64,000 nucleotides of DNA from Simiduia sp. 21SJ11W-1 (GTDB lineage Bacteria > Pseudomonadota > Gammaproteobacteria > Pseudomonadales > Cellvibrionaceae), in contig NZ_CP090959.1 of assembly GCF_024138675.1 (NCBI RefSeq), positions 248,001 to 312,000 on the forward strand. Reading direction: 5' to 3'. The position numbers and the translations under genes are program-made. How positions within the stretch are numbered: the stretch's first letter is position 1; every line of letters begins with the position of its first letter. The notes under the pieces are model-generated. The model was not told where the DNA came from and searched no databases. It was given only the letters and a program-made list of their open reading frames with translations. This document shows, one piece after another, positions 34,011-42,555 of this stretch.

Positions 34011-36626
34011 ATGAGCGCATTGCGCAATCAAGTGAAAGCGCTGGGCACCCTTTTGGGGCAGACCATCGCGGATGACAGAGGTCCTGAGTGCTTGGACCTG
34101 ATCGAAGCCATCCGTTTGCAGGGCAAGGCCATTGATGCCGGTGATCAAACCGCGCTGCAAGCGTTGATGGAAAAAATCGGCAGTGCCGATGACGAAACGC
34201 TGCTCACCATTACTCGGGCATTCAGCCAGTTTTTGAACATGGCCAACATTGCCGAGCAGATTTATACCGTGTCTGATGAAGCGCGCACTCTCATCGACAG
34301 GCCAGACCCGTTCGCCAGTTTGCGCGAGCAGTTTGAGGGCAAGCGTTGGGGCAAGGCCGAGTTTCTAAGCGCAGTAGATGCACTCAACATTGATCTGGTG
34401 CTCACCGCGCACCCCACCGAGGTAACGCGCCGCACCCTCATTCACAAGTACCGCAAAATTGAAGCGCAGCTGCGTCGCGGTGATGAAGCCGATACCCGCC
34501 GCGTGCAGGAATTGATGGCGCAAGACTGGCACACCAATTCCATTCGCCGCATTCGCCCAACACCGGTAGATGAAGCCTCCTGGGGCCTTGCGGTCATCGA
34601 AGATTCACTCTGGAGTGCGCTGCCAAAATTCATGCGTGACCTGGATGAGCAGGCCGAGGCCTACACCGGCGAGCCGCTGCCACTCACTGCAGCACCGGTG
34701 CGCATGAGTTCCTGGATGGGTGGCGATCGCGATGGCAACCCCTTTGTGACCGCCAAGCTCACGCGCCAGGTAATTGCCATGTCGCGCGCTAAAGGTGCAG
34801 AGCTGTACGGGCGCGATCTTGAGCAGCTCTCTATGGAGCTTTCAATGATGAAAGCAAGCGACGAGCTCATAGCCGCGTTGCCTGAGGCCCACAAAAACTC
34901 CGAGCAGCCCTATCGCGAAATCATTCGCCCGTTGCGCAAACTGTTGGCCAGCACCCACGAGCAGATGGACGCCCTCTACCGCACCGGCAGTGTGGCTGAT
35001 GCACGCGCGCCTGTGTTGCTTAAAGCCAAAGAGCTTCTGGAGCCGTTGCACCTTTGTTATCGCAGCCTGATGGCGTGCGGTTTAACCAGCATCGCACGCG
35101 GTTACTTGCTGGATGTTATTCGCCGCATTCAATGTTTTGGTATCGGCCTGATTCGCCTGGACATTCGCCAGCACTCAGAGCGACACAACGAAGTGTTGAG
35201 TGAAATCACCCAGGCATTGGATCTGGGTGACTACCTCAACTGGAGTGAGGCCGAGCGCCAGCAATTTTTGCAGGCAGAAATTGCCAACCCGCGCCCGCTG
35301 CTGCCCACCTATTGGACCCCTTCAGACAACGTCAAAGAAGTGCTGGACACCGTTGAAGTGATTGCGCAAACGCCCGCTGAAATGTTGGGCATTTATATTA
35401 TTTCAATGGCCAGCCAGCCCTCTGATGTATTGCTGGTGGAACTTTTGCAAAAAGCCTGTGGCGTGCGTAAGCCTCTACCGGTGGCACCACTGTTCGAAAC
35501 CCTGGACGACCTTGATAACGCAGAGCAAGTCATGACTGATCTCATGGCCATGCCCGGTTACAAAGAACGCCGCTATGGCCACCAGTATGTGATGATCGGC
35601 TATTCGGATTCGGCCAAAGATGCCGGCGTGTTGGCGGCCTCTTGGGCGCAATACCGCGCGCAGGATGCGCTCATTAAACTGCATCAGAAAGAAGGCCTGC
35701 GGCTCACCTTGTTCCATGGCCGTGGCGGCACCATCGGCCGTGGCGGCGGCCCGGCACACGGCGCAATTTTGTCGCAGCCACCGGGTTCTGTTAGCGGTGG
35801 CCTGCGGGTGACTGAACAAGGCGAAACCATTCGCTACAAATTCGGTATGCCCAAGCTTGCGGTGCGCAGCCTGTCGCTTTATGCCAGTGCCATATTGGAA
35901 GCCATGCTTGTGCCGCCGCCCGAGCCCAAGGCCGAGTGGCGCGCGCTTATGGACAACATGGCTGACAAAGCCTGTGCCACCTACCGGGGCTACGTGCGCG
36001 ATCAACCCGATTTCGTGCGCTATTTCCGCCAGGCCACGCCCGAGCAGGAGCTTGCGCAGTTGCCTTTGGGTAGCCGCCCGGCAAAGCGTAAATCCACAGG
36101 CGGCATTGAATCACTGCGCGCCATCCCCTGGATTTTCGCCTGGACGCAAAACCGTTTGGTACTGCCCAGTTGGTTGGGCTTTGGCTCGGCGTTGGGTGCT
36201 GCGCTGAACGATGGCCAGGCTGATTTGTTGAAAGACATGCAGCGCCAATGGCCCTTCTTCCGCTCGCGGCTGGCGATGATGGAGATGGTGTACAGCAAGT
36301 CGAAAGTGGAAATTAACGAGCTTTACGACAACCGTTTAGTAGATGATGCGTTAAAACCCATGGGGCGCGAGCTGCGCAAACAGCTCACAGACGACATTCA
36401 AACCTTGCTCGGTTTTTTGGGGCAGGAACGATTGCTGGAACGCGATGCCTGGGGCCAGCAATCGCTGGATGTGCGCCAAAGCTATTTGGTACCACTACAC
36501 TTGGCGCAAATCGAATTGCTGGCCCGCGTGCGGGCCAATGGCGACGACAATCAAGTAAGTGACTGCAACCGGGCCTTGATGGTTGCCATGACCGGTATCG
36601 CCGCCGGTATGCGCAATACCGGTTAA
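34011..36626 (+). CDS. ppc: phosphoenolpyruvate carboxylase
   Basis: Anaplerotic enzyme joining phosphoenolpyruvate and bicarbonate to give oxaloacetate. The 871-residue protein has the catalytic histidine motif LVLTAHPTEVTRRTLIHK (His near 131), the mid motif GIGLIRLDIRQHSERHNEV, the glycine loop FHGRGGTIGRGGGPAHGAIL and the C-terminal MVAMTGIAAGMRNTG, the universal ending of bacterial PEPC. Length fits E. coli Ppc (883). The ATG at 34011 has GGAG seven bases upstream. It is monocistronic, followed by a clear terminator. Confidence 0.97.
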   Translation: MSALRNQVKALGTLLGQTIADDRGPECLDLIEAIRLQGKAIDAGDQTALQALMEKIGSADDETLLTITRAFSQFLNMANIAEQIYTVSDEARTLIDRPDPFASLREQFEGKRWGKAEFLSAVDALNIDLVLTAHPTEVTRRTLIHKYRKIEAQLRRGDEADTRRVQELMAQDWHTNSIRRIRPTPVDEASWGLAVIEDSLWSALPKFMRDLDEQAEAYTGEPLPLTAAPVRMSSWMGGDRDGNPFVTAKLTRQVIAMSRAKGAELYGRDLEQLSMELSMMKASDELIAALPEAHKNSEQPYREIIRPLRKLLASTHEQMDALYRTGSVADARAPVLLKAKELLEPLHLCYRSLMACGLTSIARGYLLDVIRRIQCFGIGLIRLDIRQHSERHNEVLSEITQALDLGDYLNWSEAERQQFLQAEIANPRPLLPTYWTPSDNVKEVLDTVEVIAQTPAEMLGIYIISMASQPSDVLLVELLQKACGVRKPLPVAPLFETLDDLDNAEQVMTDLMAMPGYKERRYGHQYVMIGYSDSAKDAGVLAASWAQYRAQDALIKLHQKEGLRLTLFHGRGGTIGRGGGPAHGAILSQPPGSVSGGLRVTEQGETIRYKFGMPKLAVRSLSLYASAILEAMLVPPPEPKAEWRALMDNMADKACATYRGYVRDQPDFVRYFRQATPEQELAQLPLGSRPAKRKSTGGIESLRAIPWIFAWTQNRLVLPSWLGFGSALGAALNDGQADLLKDMQRQWPFFRSRLAMMEMVYSKSKVEINELYDNRLVDDALKPMGRELRKQLTDDIQTLLGFLGQERLLERDAWGQQSLDVRQSYLVPLHLAQIELLARVRANGDDNQVSDCNRALMVAMTGIAAGMRNTG

Positions 36627-36650
36627 ACAACGCAACTACGCAAACGATTC

Positions 36651-36677
36651 AAGCCGCGCACTCGCGCGGCTTTTTTT
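36651..36677 (+). terminator. Rho-independent terminator of ppc
   Basis: Stem AGCCGCGC (36652-36659) with GCGCGGCT (36664-36671), loop ACTC, followed by a T-run to 36677. It starts 25 bases after the ppc stop. Confidence 0.93.
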
Positions 36678-36681
36678 ATAC

Positions 36682-37554
36682 TTAATCAGGGTAATAGGTA
36701 CAGCGAATTTCATTGCCACTAGATGCGCACTCCATGTGGCCTAAGCTTTGATTGCCGGACCCGCCTCCTGGCGAAGTTGATATGCTGACGCTACCGAAAT
36801 TCTTTGCTGCTCGCTGCCAAGCTGCAAGGGTGCCGGACTCTGAAAAATATGCAAATGTGGTGGAAAATTCATCAAGGGTTTCTGGAAGGGGGTTTTCTTC
36901 TGCATCTTTTCCAGTACCAGTCACTGGCAAGTAAACCACTTCAGACCCGATAATGAACCCATTTGCATCGGTAATAACCCGAAACTCTTTAAACTTAAAT
37001 TGGTGGCTGCTTCCGTATGGGAAGTTGACAGTAACCGCTGTTTGAAGCAAATCCTTCATTGCTGATTCTATAATGTGTTCAATCGCACCGTTACTTTGCC
37101 CGTGAGCTTGAGCGCCAATGTATGAGCTAAGCCGTTGTGCTACCTCACGTCTGTTTCTTTCTGAATTAATCAGATAGCCAACATTGGGGTAGTGAACACC
37201 AATATCTTGTGAGCTAACAGATTTTATGGTCTTGATTTTACTGATGGTATTGAAGGCGCTAGTGACCGATTGCAGTACGGTTGAAGGGGTGGATACTGGT
37301 TGTGCATTAAGGCTTACTCCACCCTGAGGGTCGATTCCGCCAAAATCCAGAATAACCAAGAAGCTTTTTGTGGAACTATCTACTGCATCAATGACGTGAA
37401 CGGTTGGGGTGTCCTGTGCGCTGTTGCTAGCTATACCAAGTGCTTCAACCGTTTTTTGGTGGTTTGTGCAGCCATCACAGCGAGTGTAGATGTCAGCTGC
37501 ATTGGTTAGGGATGACAATAAAAATAGCGCAAGAGAAATTAAATACTTATTCAT
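36682..37554 (-). CDS. orphan secreted protein in AT-rich region
   Basis: A 290-residue protein with a signal peptide (YLISLALFLLSSLTNAADIY) and, in the mature part, CDGCTN near the N-terminus, three repeats of threonine/serine-rich strands (DAVDSSTKSFLVILDFGGI, VSLNAQPVSTPSTVLQSVTS), an acidic middle VTGTGKDAEENPLPETLDEF, and a C-terminal pair of cysteines around MECASSGNEIRCTYYPD. I do not recognise a family. Base composition and codon use are more AT-rich than the neighbours (phenylalanine, isoleucine and asparagine codons ending in T or A are common), which suggests horizontal acquisition. It lies convergent to ppc, close to that gene's terminator. Confidence 0.7.
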   Translation of the reverse strand: MNKYLISLALFLLSSLTNAADIYTRCDGCTNHQKTVEALGIASNSAQDTPTVHVIDAVDSSTKSFLVILDFGGIDPQGGVSLNAQPVSTPSTVLQSVTSAFNTISKIKTIKSVSSQDIGVHYPNVGYLINSERNRREVAQRLSSYIGAQAHGQSNGAIEHIIESAMKDLLQTAVTVNFPYGSSHQFKFKEFRVITDANGFIIGSEVVYLPVTGTGKDAEENPLPETLDEFSTTFAYFSESGTLAAWQRAAKNFGSVSISTSPGGGSGNQSLGHMECASSGNEIRCTYYPD

Positions 37555-37968
37555 ACTACAATCCTTGTAGTGTTTGCCGCTTTATAGGGCTGAGCGATCG
37601 ACCCTACAAGATTTTTGTATGCTACGCAATAGTTCCAATCCCAGTTCTGCTTGCGTGAACAATGTACACAATGGGATGGTTCGATCCATCAGCAACCTGT
37701 TCATGCAAGCTCTCTAATCAGCCGCGCCAGATGCGCAAATGCGAAGGTCTGCTGTAGTTCGAAATTAGAGTGATCCATTCGGGGCAGTGCGCCTTGGTTG
37801 GCCTGCAGCTACACTAAAGCGCAATGGATTAAATGTAGAAAGCTATTGGCAATAAGTAAAAGCGGACCGCAAAAATTTAGTGGTCGTAAATGACTTGTTG
37901 TAAGTCATGTGAAATGCAGGCATAGCACAGGCGTGTATCGCCGGAAAGAGAATAGAGCGGGAAGCCTT
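37555..37968. other. gene-free AT-rich stretch upstream of the cation-efflux gene
   Basis: 414 bases without a supported gene. The left half is AT-rich like the orphan gene beside it. A small inverted repeat lies at 37890-37908. The open frame that runs from 37909 into the transporter is not used because the ATG at 37969 opens the real protein. Confidence 0.5.
37890..37908. repeat. inverted repeat upstream of the cation-efflux gene
   Basis: ATGACTTGTTGTAAGTCAT: 7-base arms ATGACTT and AAGTCAT with a 5-base spacer, 61 bases before the transporter start. It could be an operator for a metal-responsive regulator. Confidence 0.4.
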
Positions 37969-38913
37969 ATGGTAAATATTGATACTACCAAAAAGTTGAA
38001 GGACAAGCGTGTGCGTAAAGAGCAAAAAGCCCTGCGCATTTCGCTTGCAGGTGTGGTGTTTTTTGTGGTGTTGGCGCTGGGCTTTGCCATCTACACCAAA
38101 TCCGATGCGATTTTATTTGACGGCATCTACTCGCTGGTTTCCTTTGCCACGGCGCTGCTCACCATGCGCGTGGCGAAACTTGCCGAGCGCCCGGACGACG
38201 ATCAATTTCATTTTGGCTACACCACCCTTGAGCCCACGCTGAACTTATTCAAATCCCTGATTACCATCGTGGTGTGTGTATACGCCGCCGTTGAGGCCAC
38301 CCAGCGATTGCTGGCCGGCGGCACCGAGGCGGCTTACGGCTGGGCAGTGGTGTATGGCTGCCTGGCCACGGGCGGCTGCTTTGTGGTGGCGTTGCTGTTG
38401 CGTAAATACGGGCGTGATTGCCGCTCGGACCTGGTGAATGTGGAATCCAAGGCCTGGTTTGTAGATAGCCTGTTAAGCGCCTCTGTGTTGCTCGGATTTT
38501 TGTTTGCCTGGGGCCTTACCAAAACCGAACACGCCCACTGGGCGCCTTACGTAGACCCGATATTATTGATCGGTATTATTCTGTTGGCACTGCCCATCCC
38601 TGGGCGAATTTTTTTAGACAGCCTGCGGGAAATTATAGTGATGGCACCGCCTGAATCGGTGGTGGATGAAATTGGCGAACGGCTGCGCCCCACCCTCGCG
38701 GCCGTGCCCCACGAGCTCATTGAATACCGCGTGAACAAGCGTGGGCGCAATACCTACTTGCTGGTGCATGTGCTGGTGGCGGCAGATTTCAAGCCGCAAT
38801 CCATTGAGGCCCTCGATGAAATTCGGCGTGAAAGCAGCCGGCAAATGAAGGCCTGGAACCCGGAGATTGTGATGGATGTACTGTTTGTGCGGGATAAATC
38901 GCTGATTTACTAA
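37969..38913 (+). CDS. cation diffusion facilitator (CDF) family transporter
   Basis: A 314-residue inner-membrane metal efflux protein. Five or six membrane segments run from LAGVVFFVVLALGFAIYTK to ILLIGIILLALPIPG. The family zinc-binding aspartate pattern is seen in SDAILFDGIYSLVSFA and VESKAWFVDSLLSASV, and DDDQFHFGYTTLEPTLNL carries the histidine/charged linker. The C-terminal cytoplasmic domain has NKRGRNTYLLVHVLVAADF. The metal (Zn, Co, Cd, Mn or Fe) cannot be assigned. The start is ATG 37969, with GGGAAG upstream. A palindrome 61 bases upstream may be a metal-sensor site. Confidence 0.88.
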   Translation: MVNIDTTKKLKDKRVRKEQKALRISLAGVVFFVVLALGFAIYTKSDAILFDGIYSLVSFATALLTMRVAKLAERPDDDQFHFGYTTLEPTLNLFKSLITIVVCVYAAVEATQRLLAGGTEAAYGWAVVYGCLATGGCFVVALLLRKYGRDCRSDLVNVESKAWFVDSLLSASVLLGFLFAWGLTKTEHAHWAPYVDPILLIGIILLALPIPGRIFLDSLREIIVMAPPESVVDEIGERLRPTLAAVPHELIEYRVNKRGRNTYLLVHVLVAADFKPQSIEALDEIRRESSRQMKAWNPEIVMDVLFVRDKSLIY

Positions 38914-39064
38914 AAGGAATTTGCTCTAATGGCGCCAATGTTGCGGCAGGCTATGCAGGCTGCGCTAATGGTGATGCGTTTGCTTGCCATTGAACGAGAC
39001 CGGTACACCCATTGTTAACGCTCTGTAAAAGCGTGGTAAAAGTTTTTGTAAAAAGGTACACACC

Positions 39065-39382
39065 ATGATCAAACACCTGATGATTGCAGGCATCTGCCTG
39101 GCCATGGCAAGCCCGCTTGCCTACGCCAAAAAAGATAAAGACCACAATGAGGCCCTGCCACCGGGCCTGCAAAAGAAAGTGCAGCAGGGCAAACCCCTGC
39201 CGCCAGGCTGGGAGAAAAAGCTCTCCCGCGGAGACCGGCTAGATGACGATATATACGCCCGTGGCCGCGTGGTGGTGCCCATCGGCCGTGATGGCAGTGT
39301 CACCATCGAAGTGGATGGCCGCCTCATACGCCTGCATGAAAAAACCCGCGAGATTCTGGATATTCTAACGCCTCACCATTGA
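39065..39382 (+). CDS. RcnB/CigR-like periplasmic protein
   Basis: A 105-residue exported protein with a signal peptide (MIKHLMIAGICLAMASPLAYA) and the repeat typical of RcnB/CigR-type proteins: EALPPGLQKKVQQGKPLPPG then GWEKKLSRGDRLDDD and a C-terminal strand-rich VPIGRDGSVTIEVDGRLIRL. RcnB modulates nickel/cobalt efflux in E. coli, while CigR family members are anti-virulence regulators. The cation-efflux gene upstream, 151 bases away, makes a metal-homeostasis link plausible but unproven. Confidence 0.8.
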   Translation: MIKHLMIAGICLAMASPLAYAKKDKDHNEALPPGLQKKVQQGKPLPPGWEKKLSRGDRLDDDIYARGRVVVPIGRDGSVTIEVDGRLIRLHEKTREILDILTPHH

Positions 39383-39418
39383 GTGTTGAGTGAAGCTGGG
39401 GCACGTAAATTTTGCAAT

Positions 39419-39671
39419 AAAAAGGCGAGCACAATGCCACTGCTGTCCCATAGTTTAAGTCTCCATGGAAAACAGACGTTGAAACTGCTTATATCGCAGA
39501 GTTTCTAAGCGATATCTGGACATGAAATCTGGGGCGCAGTTTGTGACACGACGTAAATACATCCATGTAGTCTCGACACCCGCGTCCATGCGGGTGACGG
39601 TCACAAACTCCGCCCCATATTCCATGCCTGTAGATTTGTGGGACAGCAGCGAGCACAATGCCCGCCTTTTT
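39419..39671. terminator. bidirectional terminator split by the small element
   Basis: The outer arms AAAAAGGCG (39419-39427) and CGCCTTTTT (39663-39671) form a perfect 9-base stem; together with the intervening loop they were a bidirectional terminator for the convergent genes on either side. The mobile element (39439-39648) has inserted in the loop. The arms can still pair as the base of a longer structure because the element is itself an inverted repeat. Confidence 0.75.
39439..39648. mobile_element. MITE-like palindromic element, copy 2, with 14-base target duplication
   Basis: 210 bases, nearly identical to 10766-10974. Left end is ACTGCTGTCCCATAG and right end is TTTGTGGGACAGCA, so the terminal repeat is TGCTGTCCCA. 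Internal structure: GGGGCGCAGTTTGTGAC pairs with GTCACAAACTCCGCCCC with one mismatch, ATATCGC pairs with GCGATAT, and CACCCGC/GCGGGTG forms a hairpin. It is flanked by a perfect direct repeat GCGAGCACAATGCC at 39425-39438 and 39649-39662, the duplicated target, which is the loop and part of the stem of a terminator. No open frame is present. Confidence 0.9.
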
Positions 39672-39690
39672 GCGCAGTGTTAACCAGTTG

Positions 39691-40893
39691 CTACAAAGGC
39701 AAATCGTAGTAGAGGGTGGTTTCAAACTCGAACGGATCTGCTTCAAGCCCCGTGGGCGGTGGCGTGAAGGGTTGGGCATTGCCCACGGCTTCAAGCGCTT
39801 GCTCGTTAAACATATCGTGCTTTGAGGGCTCAACAATTTCAACTTTTTGCAGCTTGCCTGCGCTATCTAGCGTAATGGCCAAGCGCACAGAGCCTTCAGC
39901 GCGGCGGGTAAATGCGCGCTGGGGAATATGCTTGTGAATGTTGATCTCGCGGTTCAAGCGCTTGAGGTAATCCTGACGCAACAGCAGGCGCGCGGCTTCT
40001 TCCTCTTCTGTTAGTACCGGGGCCGCCTTGGCCACCGTTGCGGGGGCGGGCTGGGCTTTTGGTTCAGGCTTGGGCGCAGCCGCTTTGGCGGCCACTTTTG
40101 GCGCGGGCTTGGCAGCTGGCTCTGCTTTAGCCGCGGGCGCTGCTTTGGCCACAGGCGCGGGTGTTGCGGCAGGCTTGCTGGCAACGGCCTCTGGCTTGGA
40201 TGCGGCCTTTGGCGCAGGTTTGGCTTGCGCCTTGGGCGCGGCAGCAGGTGCCGCCACTGCAACGGGCGCTTCAGTTGGCGCGGCTGCTGCGGCCAGCAGT
40301 TGTTGCACTTGCTCGCGCCGGTTGGCCGACGGTTGGGCTGTGTTAAACAGGTCAACTATGTCTACGGGGGTAGATTCCTTACCCAGGATTTCGCGTTTAA
40401 CGCGGCTGGAAATAGGCACATCGCCAATCCAGGTAGAGAGCAGCATACGGTAGAAATCGGGGGCCTCATATTGCGCCAGCTGAACGTCGTTCAGGCTCAG
40501 GGTAACCTGGCTTTTGCCGTCGAAGGCGAATTTCAGCTGATCGTTTGGCTGCAGCTCCGTGGGCAGGGCGTTGCGGGCGCGCGAGATGTAACCGGCATTC
40601 TTGGCGAGCAGGCGGGCATCGCTGTTAACGGCAATGGCATCGGCAATCAGCTTGAAGAAGCGGCGATTGTTGATGCGGTCTGAAATAATGCGGTACTCCA
40701 TCACTGAGGCCGGTGTTTTGCTTAGTAGCTCGCGGGCATCGGGTTGGCCAGGGGTCTCCAGGCGGGTGGCGAACTGGGGCTGGTTGGCCTGTACCAGGGC
40801 GCTGTAATGCTGGGTTTGTGCCGCCGTGTGACTGGCAAGTCCCATTGCCAGGGCGGCTAGCAGTACTGAGAAAACATGGTGCAAATACTTCAT
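39691..40893 (-). CDS. chalcone-isomerase-like domain joined to a TonB C-terminal domain
   Basis: A 400-residue exported protein (signal peptide FSVLLAALAMGLASHTAA). Residues about 65-170 resemble the chalcone-isomerase-like family: NRRFFKLIADAIAVN, ELQPNDQLKFAFDGKSQVTL and FYRMLLSTWIGDVPISSRVK. Residues about 195-300 are a long Ala/Pro/Lys/Glu-rich linker typical of TonB. Residues about 315-400 form a TonB-type C-terminal domain (RRAEGSVRLAITLDSAGKLQ, QALEAVGNAQPFTPPPTG, FEFETTLYYDLPL). It has a cleaved signal rather than a membrane anchor, so it is probably not a canonical TonB. The combination is unusual and I do not know its role; it is convergent to the RcnB-like gene across the element-split terminator. 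Confidence 0.75.
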   Translation of the reverse strand: MKYLHHVFSVLLAALAMGLASHTAAQTQHYSALVQANQPQFATRLETPGQPDARELLSKTPASVMEYRIISDRINNRRFFKLIADAIAVNSDARLLAKNAGYISRARNALPTELQPNDQLKFAFDGKSQVTLSLNDVQLAQYEAPDFYRMLLSTWIGDVPISSRVKREILGKESTPVDIVDLFNTAQPSANRREQVQQLLAAAAAPTEAPVAVAAPAAAPKAQAKPAPKAASKPEAVASKPAATPAPVAKAAPAAKAEPAAKPAPKVAAKAAAPKPEPKAQPAPATVAKAAPVLTEEEEAARLLLRQDYLKRLNREINIHKHIPQRAFTRRAEGSVRLAITLDSAGKLQKVEIVEPSKHDMFNEQALEAVGNAQPFTPPPTGLEADPFEFETTLYYDLPL

Positions 40894-41050
40894 TCAATTG
40901 CCTATAAATTGCGGTTTTCGAGAGTTTTGGGCTAGATTTTTCACTCAGAGGCGGGCCGCTGGTCAGCTTTCTCTAAGATTAGACGGAAGTACGTATTTTC
41001 GCCGCTGTGCAAAAAATGTGCAAGTTGGCCAAGGGGGGTATTTTGGCTAA

Positions 41051-41079
41051 CCAAATGGGGGAGTGTGTCACCCATTTGG
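41051..41079. promoter_or_regulatory. inverted repeat between the TonB-like and symporter genes
   Basis: CCAAATGGG (41051-41059) and CCCATTTGG (41071-41079), 9-base perfect arms with an 11-base spacer, 58 bases before the symporter start. The half-site spacing of one helix turn fits a dimeric repressor or activator. Confidence 0.5.
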
Positions 41080-41136
41080 CTTAGGTAGACTAGCCTAGCC
41101 CGAATTTGTTAGCCGCCCAAACCAAGAGAACGCCCT

Positions 41137-42555
41137 ATGTTGCTCCAGTTGATTGCCCTGTACCTGCTGATTTCCGTGGCCCTGGGGCTCTATGCCTCGC
41201 TCAAGGTCAACTCCACTGAAGATTACGTGAGTGCAGGCCGCAGCCTGCCGATGATTGTGGTGATCGCCATGGTGTTTGCCACCTGGTTCGGGGCGGAAAC
41301 CGTGCTGGGTATCCCCGCCACCTTCATGAGTGAAGACTTGGGCGGGCTAATTTCAGACCCTTTCGGCACTACCCTGTGCCTGGTGTTTTTCGGCCTGTTT
41401 CTGGCGCGGCCCTTGTACCGCATGCACCTGCTCACCATTGGCGACTACTACCGCAAGCGCTTTAACCGGCCCATTGAAGTGGCCGTGAGCCTGGCCATTG
41501 CCGCCTCTTATTTGGGCTGGGTGTCGGCGCAAGTGGTGGCGCTCGGGTTGGTGCTAAGTGTGCTTACCGAGGGGGCCGTGAGTATGCAAAACGGCATTTT
41601 GCTCGGAACTTTTATTGTCACCTTGTACACCTTGTTTGGTGGCATGTGGTCGGTGGCGCTCACCACCTCGTTCCAGATGGTGGTGATTGTATTGGGCCTT
41701 TTGTGGATTGGCTGGCTGGTGAGCGAGCAAACCGGCGGTATTGCACCGGTTATAGAACAAGCACAGGCCGCCCAGAAATTCAATTTCTGGCCAGAGCTTG
41801 AATGGGCGGCGGTCATTACTTTTGTGGCGGGCCTATTAACCATGGCGCTGGGCTCTATGCCGCAGCAGGATATCTTCCAGCGCGCCAACACCGCGCGCAA
41901 TGAAAACATTGCCGTGTGGGGCACGGTGATCGGTGGCCTTGTGTATTTCGTGTTTGCGGCGGTGCCCATATTTTTGGCCTATTCAGCCAACCTCATAGAC
42001 CCCGCCATGACCGCCACATTGCTTGAAAAAGATCCGCAGGAAATTTTGCCAAGCCTGATACTCAATCACCTGCCGCTCTACGCGCAGGTGATATTTTACG
42101 GTGCGCTGTTATCAGTGATTATGAGTACCGCCTCGGGCACTATGCTTGCGCCCTCGGTGACGATTTCAGAAAACATCATTAAAGGTATGCTGCCAGATGG
42201 CTACTTTTCCGACCGCCAATTTCTTTGGCTCACGCGCGCCGTGGTGGCTTTTTTTGCGGTGCTGGTTGCACTTTATGCGCTTTATTCCACCGGCCAATCC
42301 ACCTCTATTCACCACATGGTGGAAAACGCCTACAAGGTCACCATGGTGATGGCGCTGGCGCCATTGCTGTTTGGCATCTACTGGAAAAAAACCTCAAGCT
42401 TTGGCGTGGGCTTGGGGTTGATCATGGGTGTGGGTAGTTGGCTGGTGTGCGAGATCTTCTGGGCAGATGAACCCCTGCCGCCACACTTTGCAGGCTTTCT
42501 GGTGGCTACCGTGTGTTTGATTGGCGGCAGTTTGTATCGGCCTACGCGCGCCTAG
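41137..42555 (+). CDS. sodium:solute symporter (SSS) family transporter
   Basis: A 472-residue inner-membrane symporter with about 13 membrane segments, from LLQLIALYLLISVALGLYA to FAGFLVATVCLIGG. It carries the SSS family signature AGRSLPMIVVIAMVFATWFG near residue 35, PQQDIFQRANTARNENIAVW, and the late conserved ISTASGTMLAPSVTISENI-like segment MSTASGTMLAPSVTISENI. The solute (a sugar, amino acid, proline-like or organic acid) cannot be assigned. It overlaps the convergent patatin gene by four bases at the 3' end. Confidence 0.9.
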   Translation: MLLQLIALYLLISVALGLYASLKVNSTEDYVSAGRSLPMIVVIAMVFATWFGAETVLGIPATFMSEDLGGLISDPFGTTLCLVFFGLFLARPLYRMHLLTIGDYYRKRFNRPIEVAVSLAIAASYLGWVSAQVVALGLVLSVLTEGAVSMQNGILLGTFIVTLYTLFGGMWSVALTTSFQMVVIVLGLLWIGWLVSEQTGGIAPVIEQAQAAQKFNFWPELEWAAVITFVAGLLTMALGSMPQQDIFQRANTARNENIAVWGTVIGGLVYFVFAAVPIFLAYSANLIDPAMTATLLEKDPQEILPSLILNHLPLYAQVIFYGALLSVIMSTASGTMLAPSVTISENIIKGMLPDGYFSDRQFLWLTRAVVAFFAVLVALYALYSTGQSTSIHHMVENAYKVTMVMALAPLLFGIYWKKTSSFGVGLGLIMGVGSWLVCEIFWADEPLPPHFAGFLVATVCLIGGSLYRPTRA

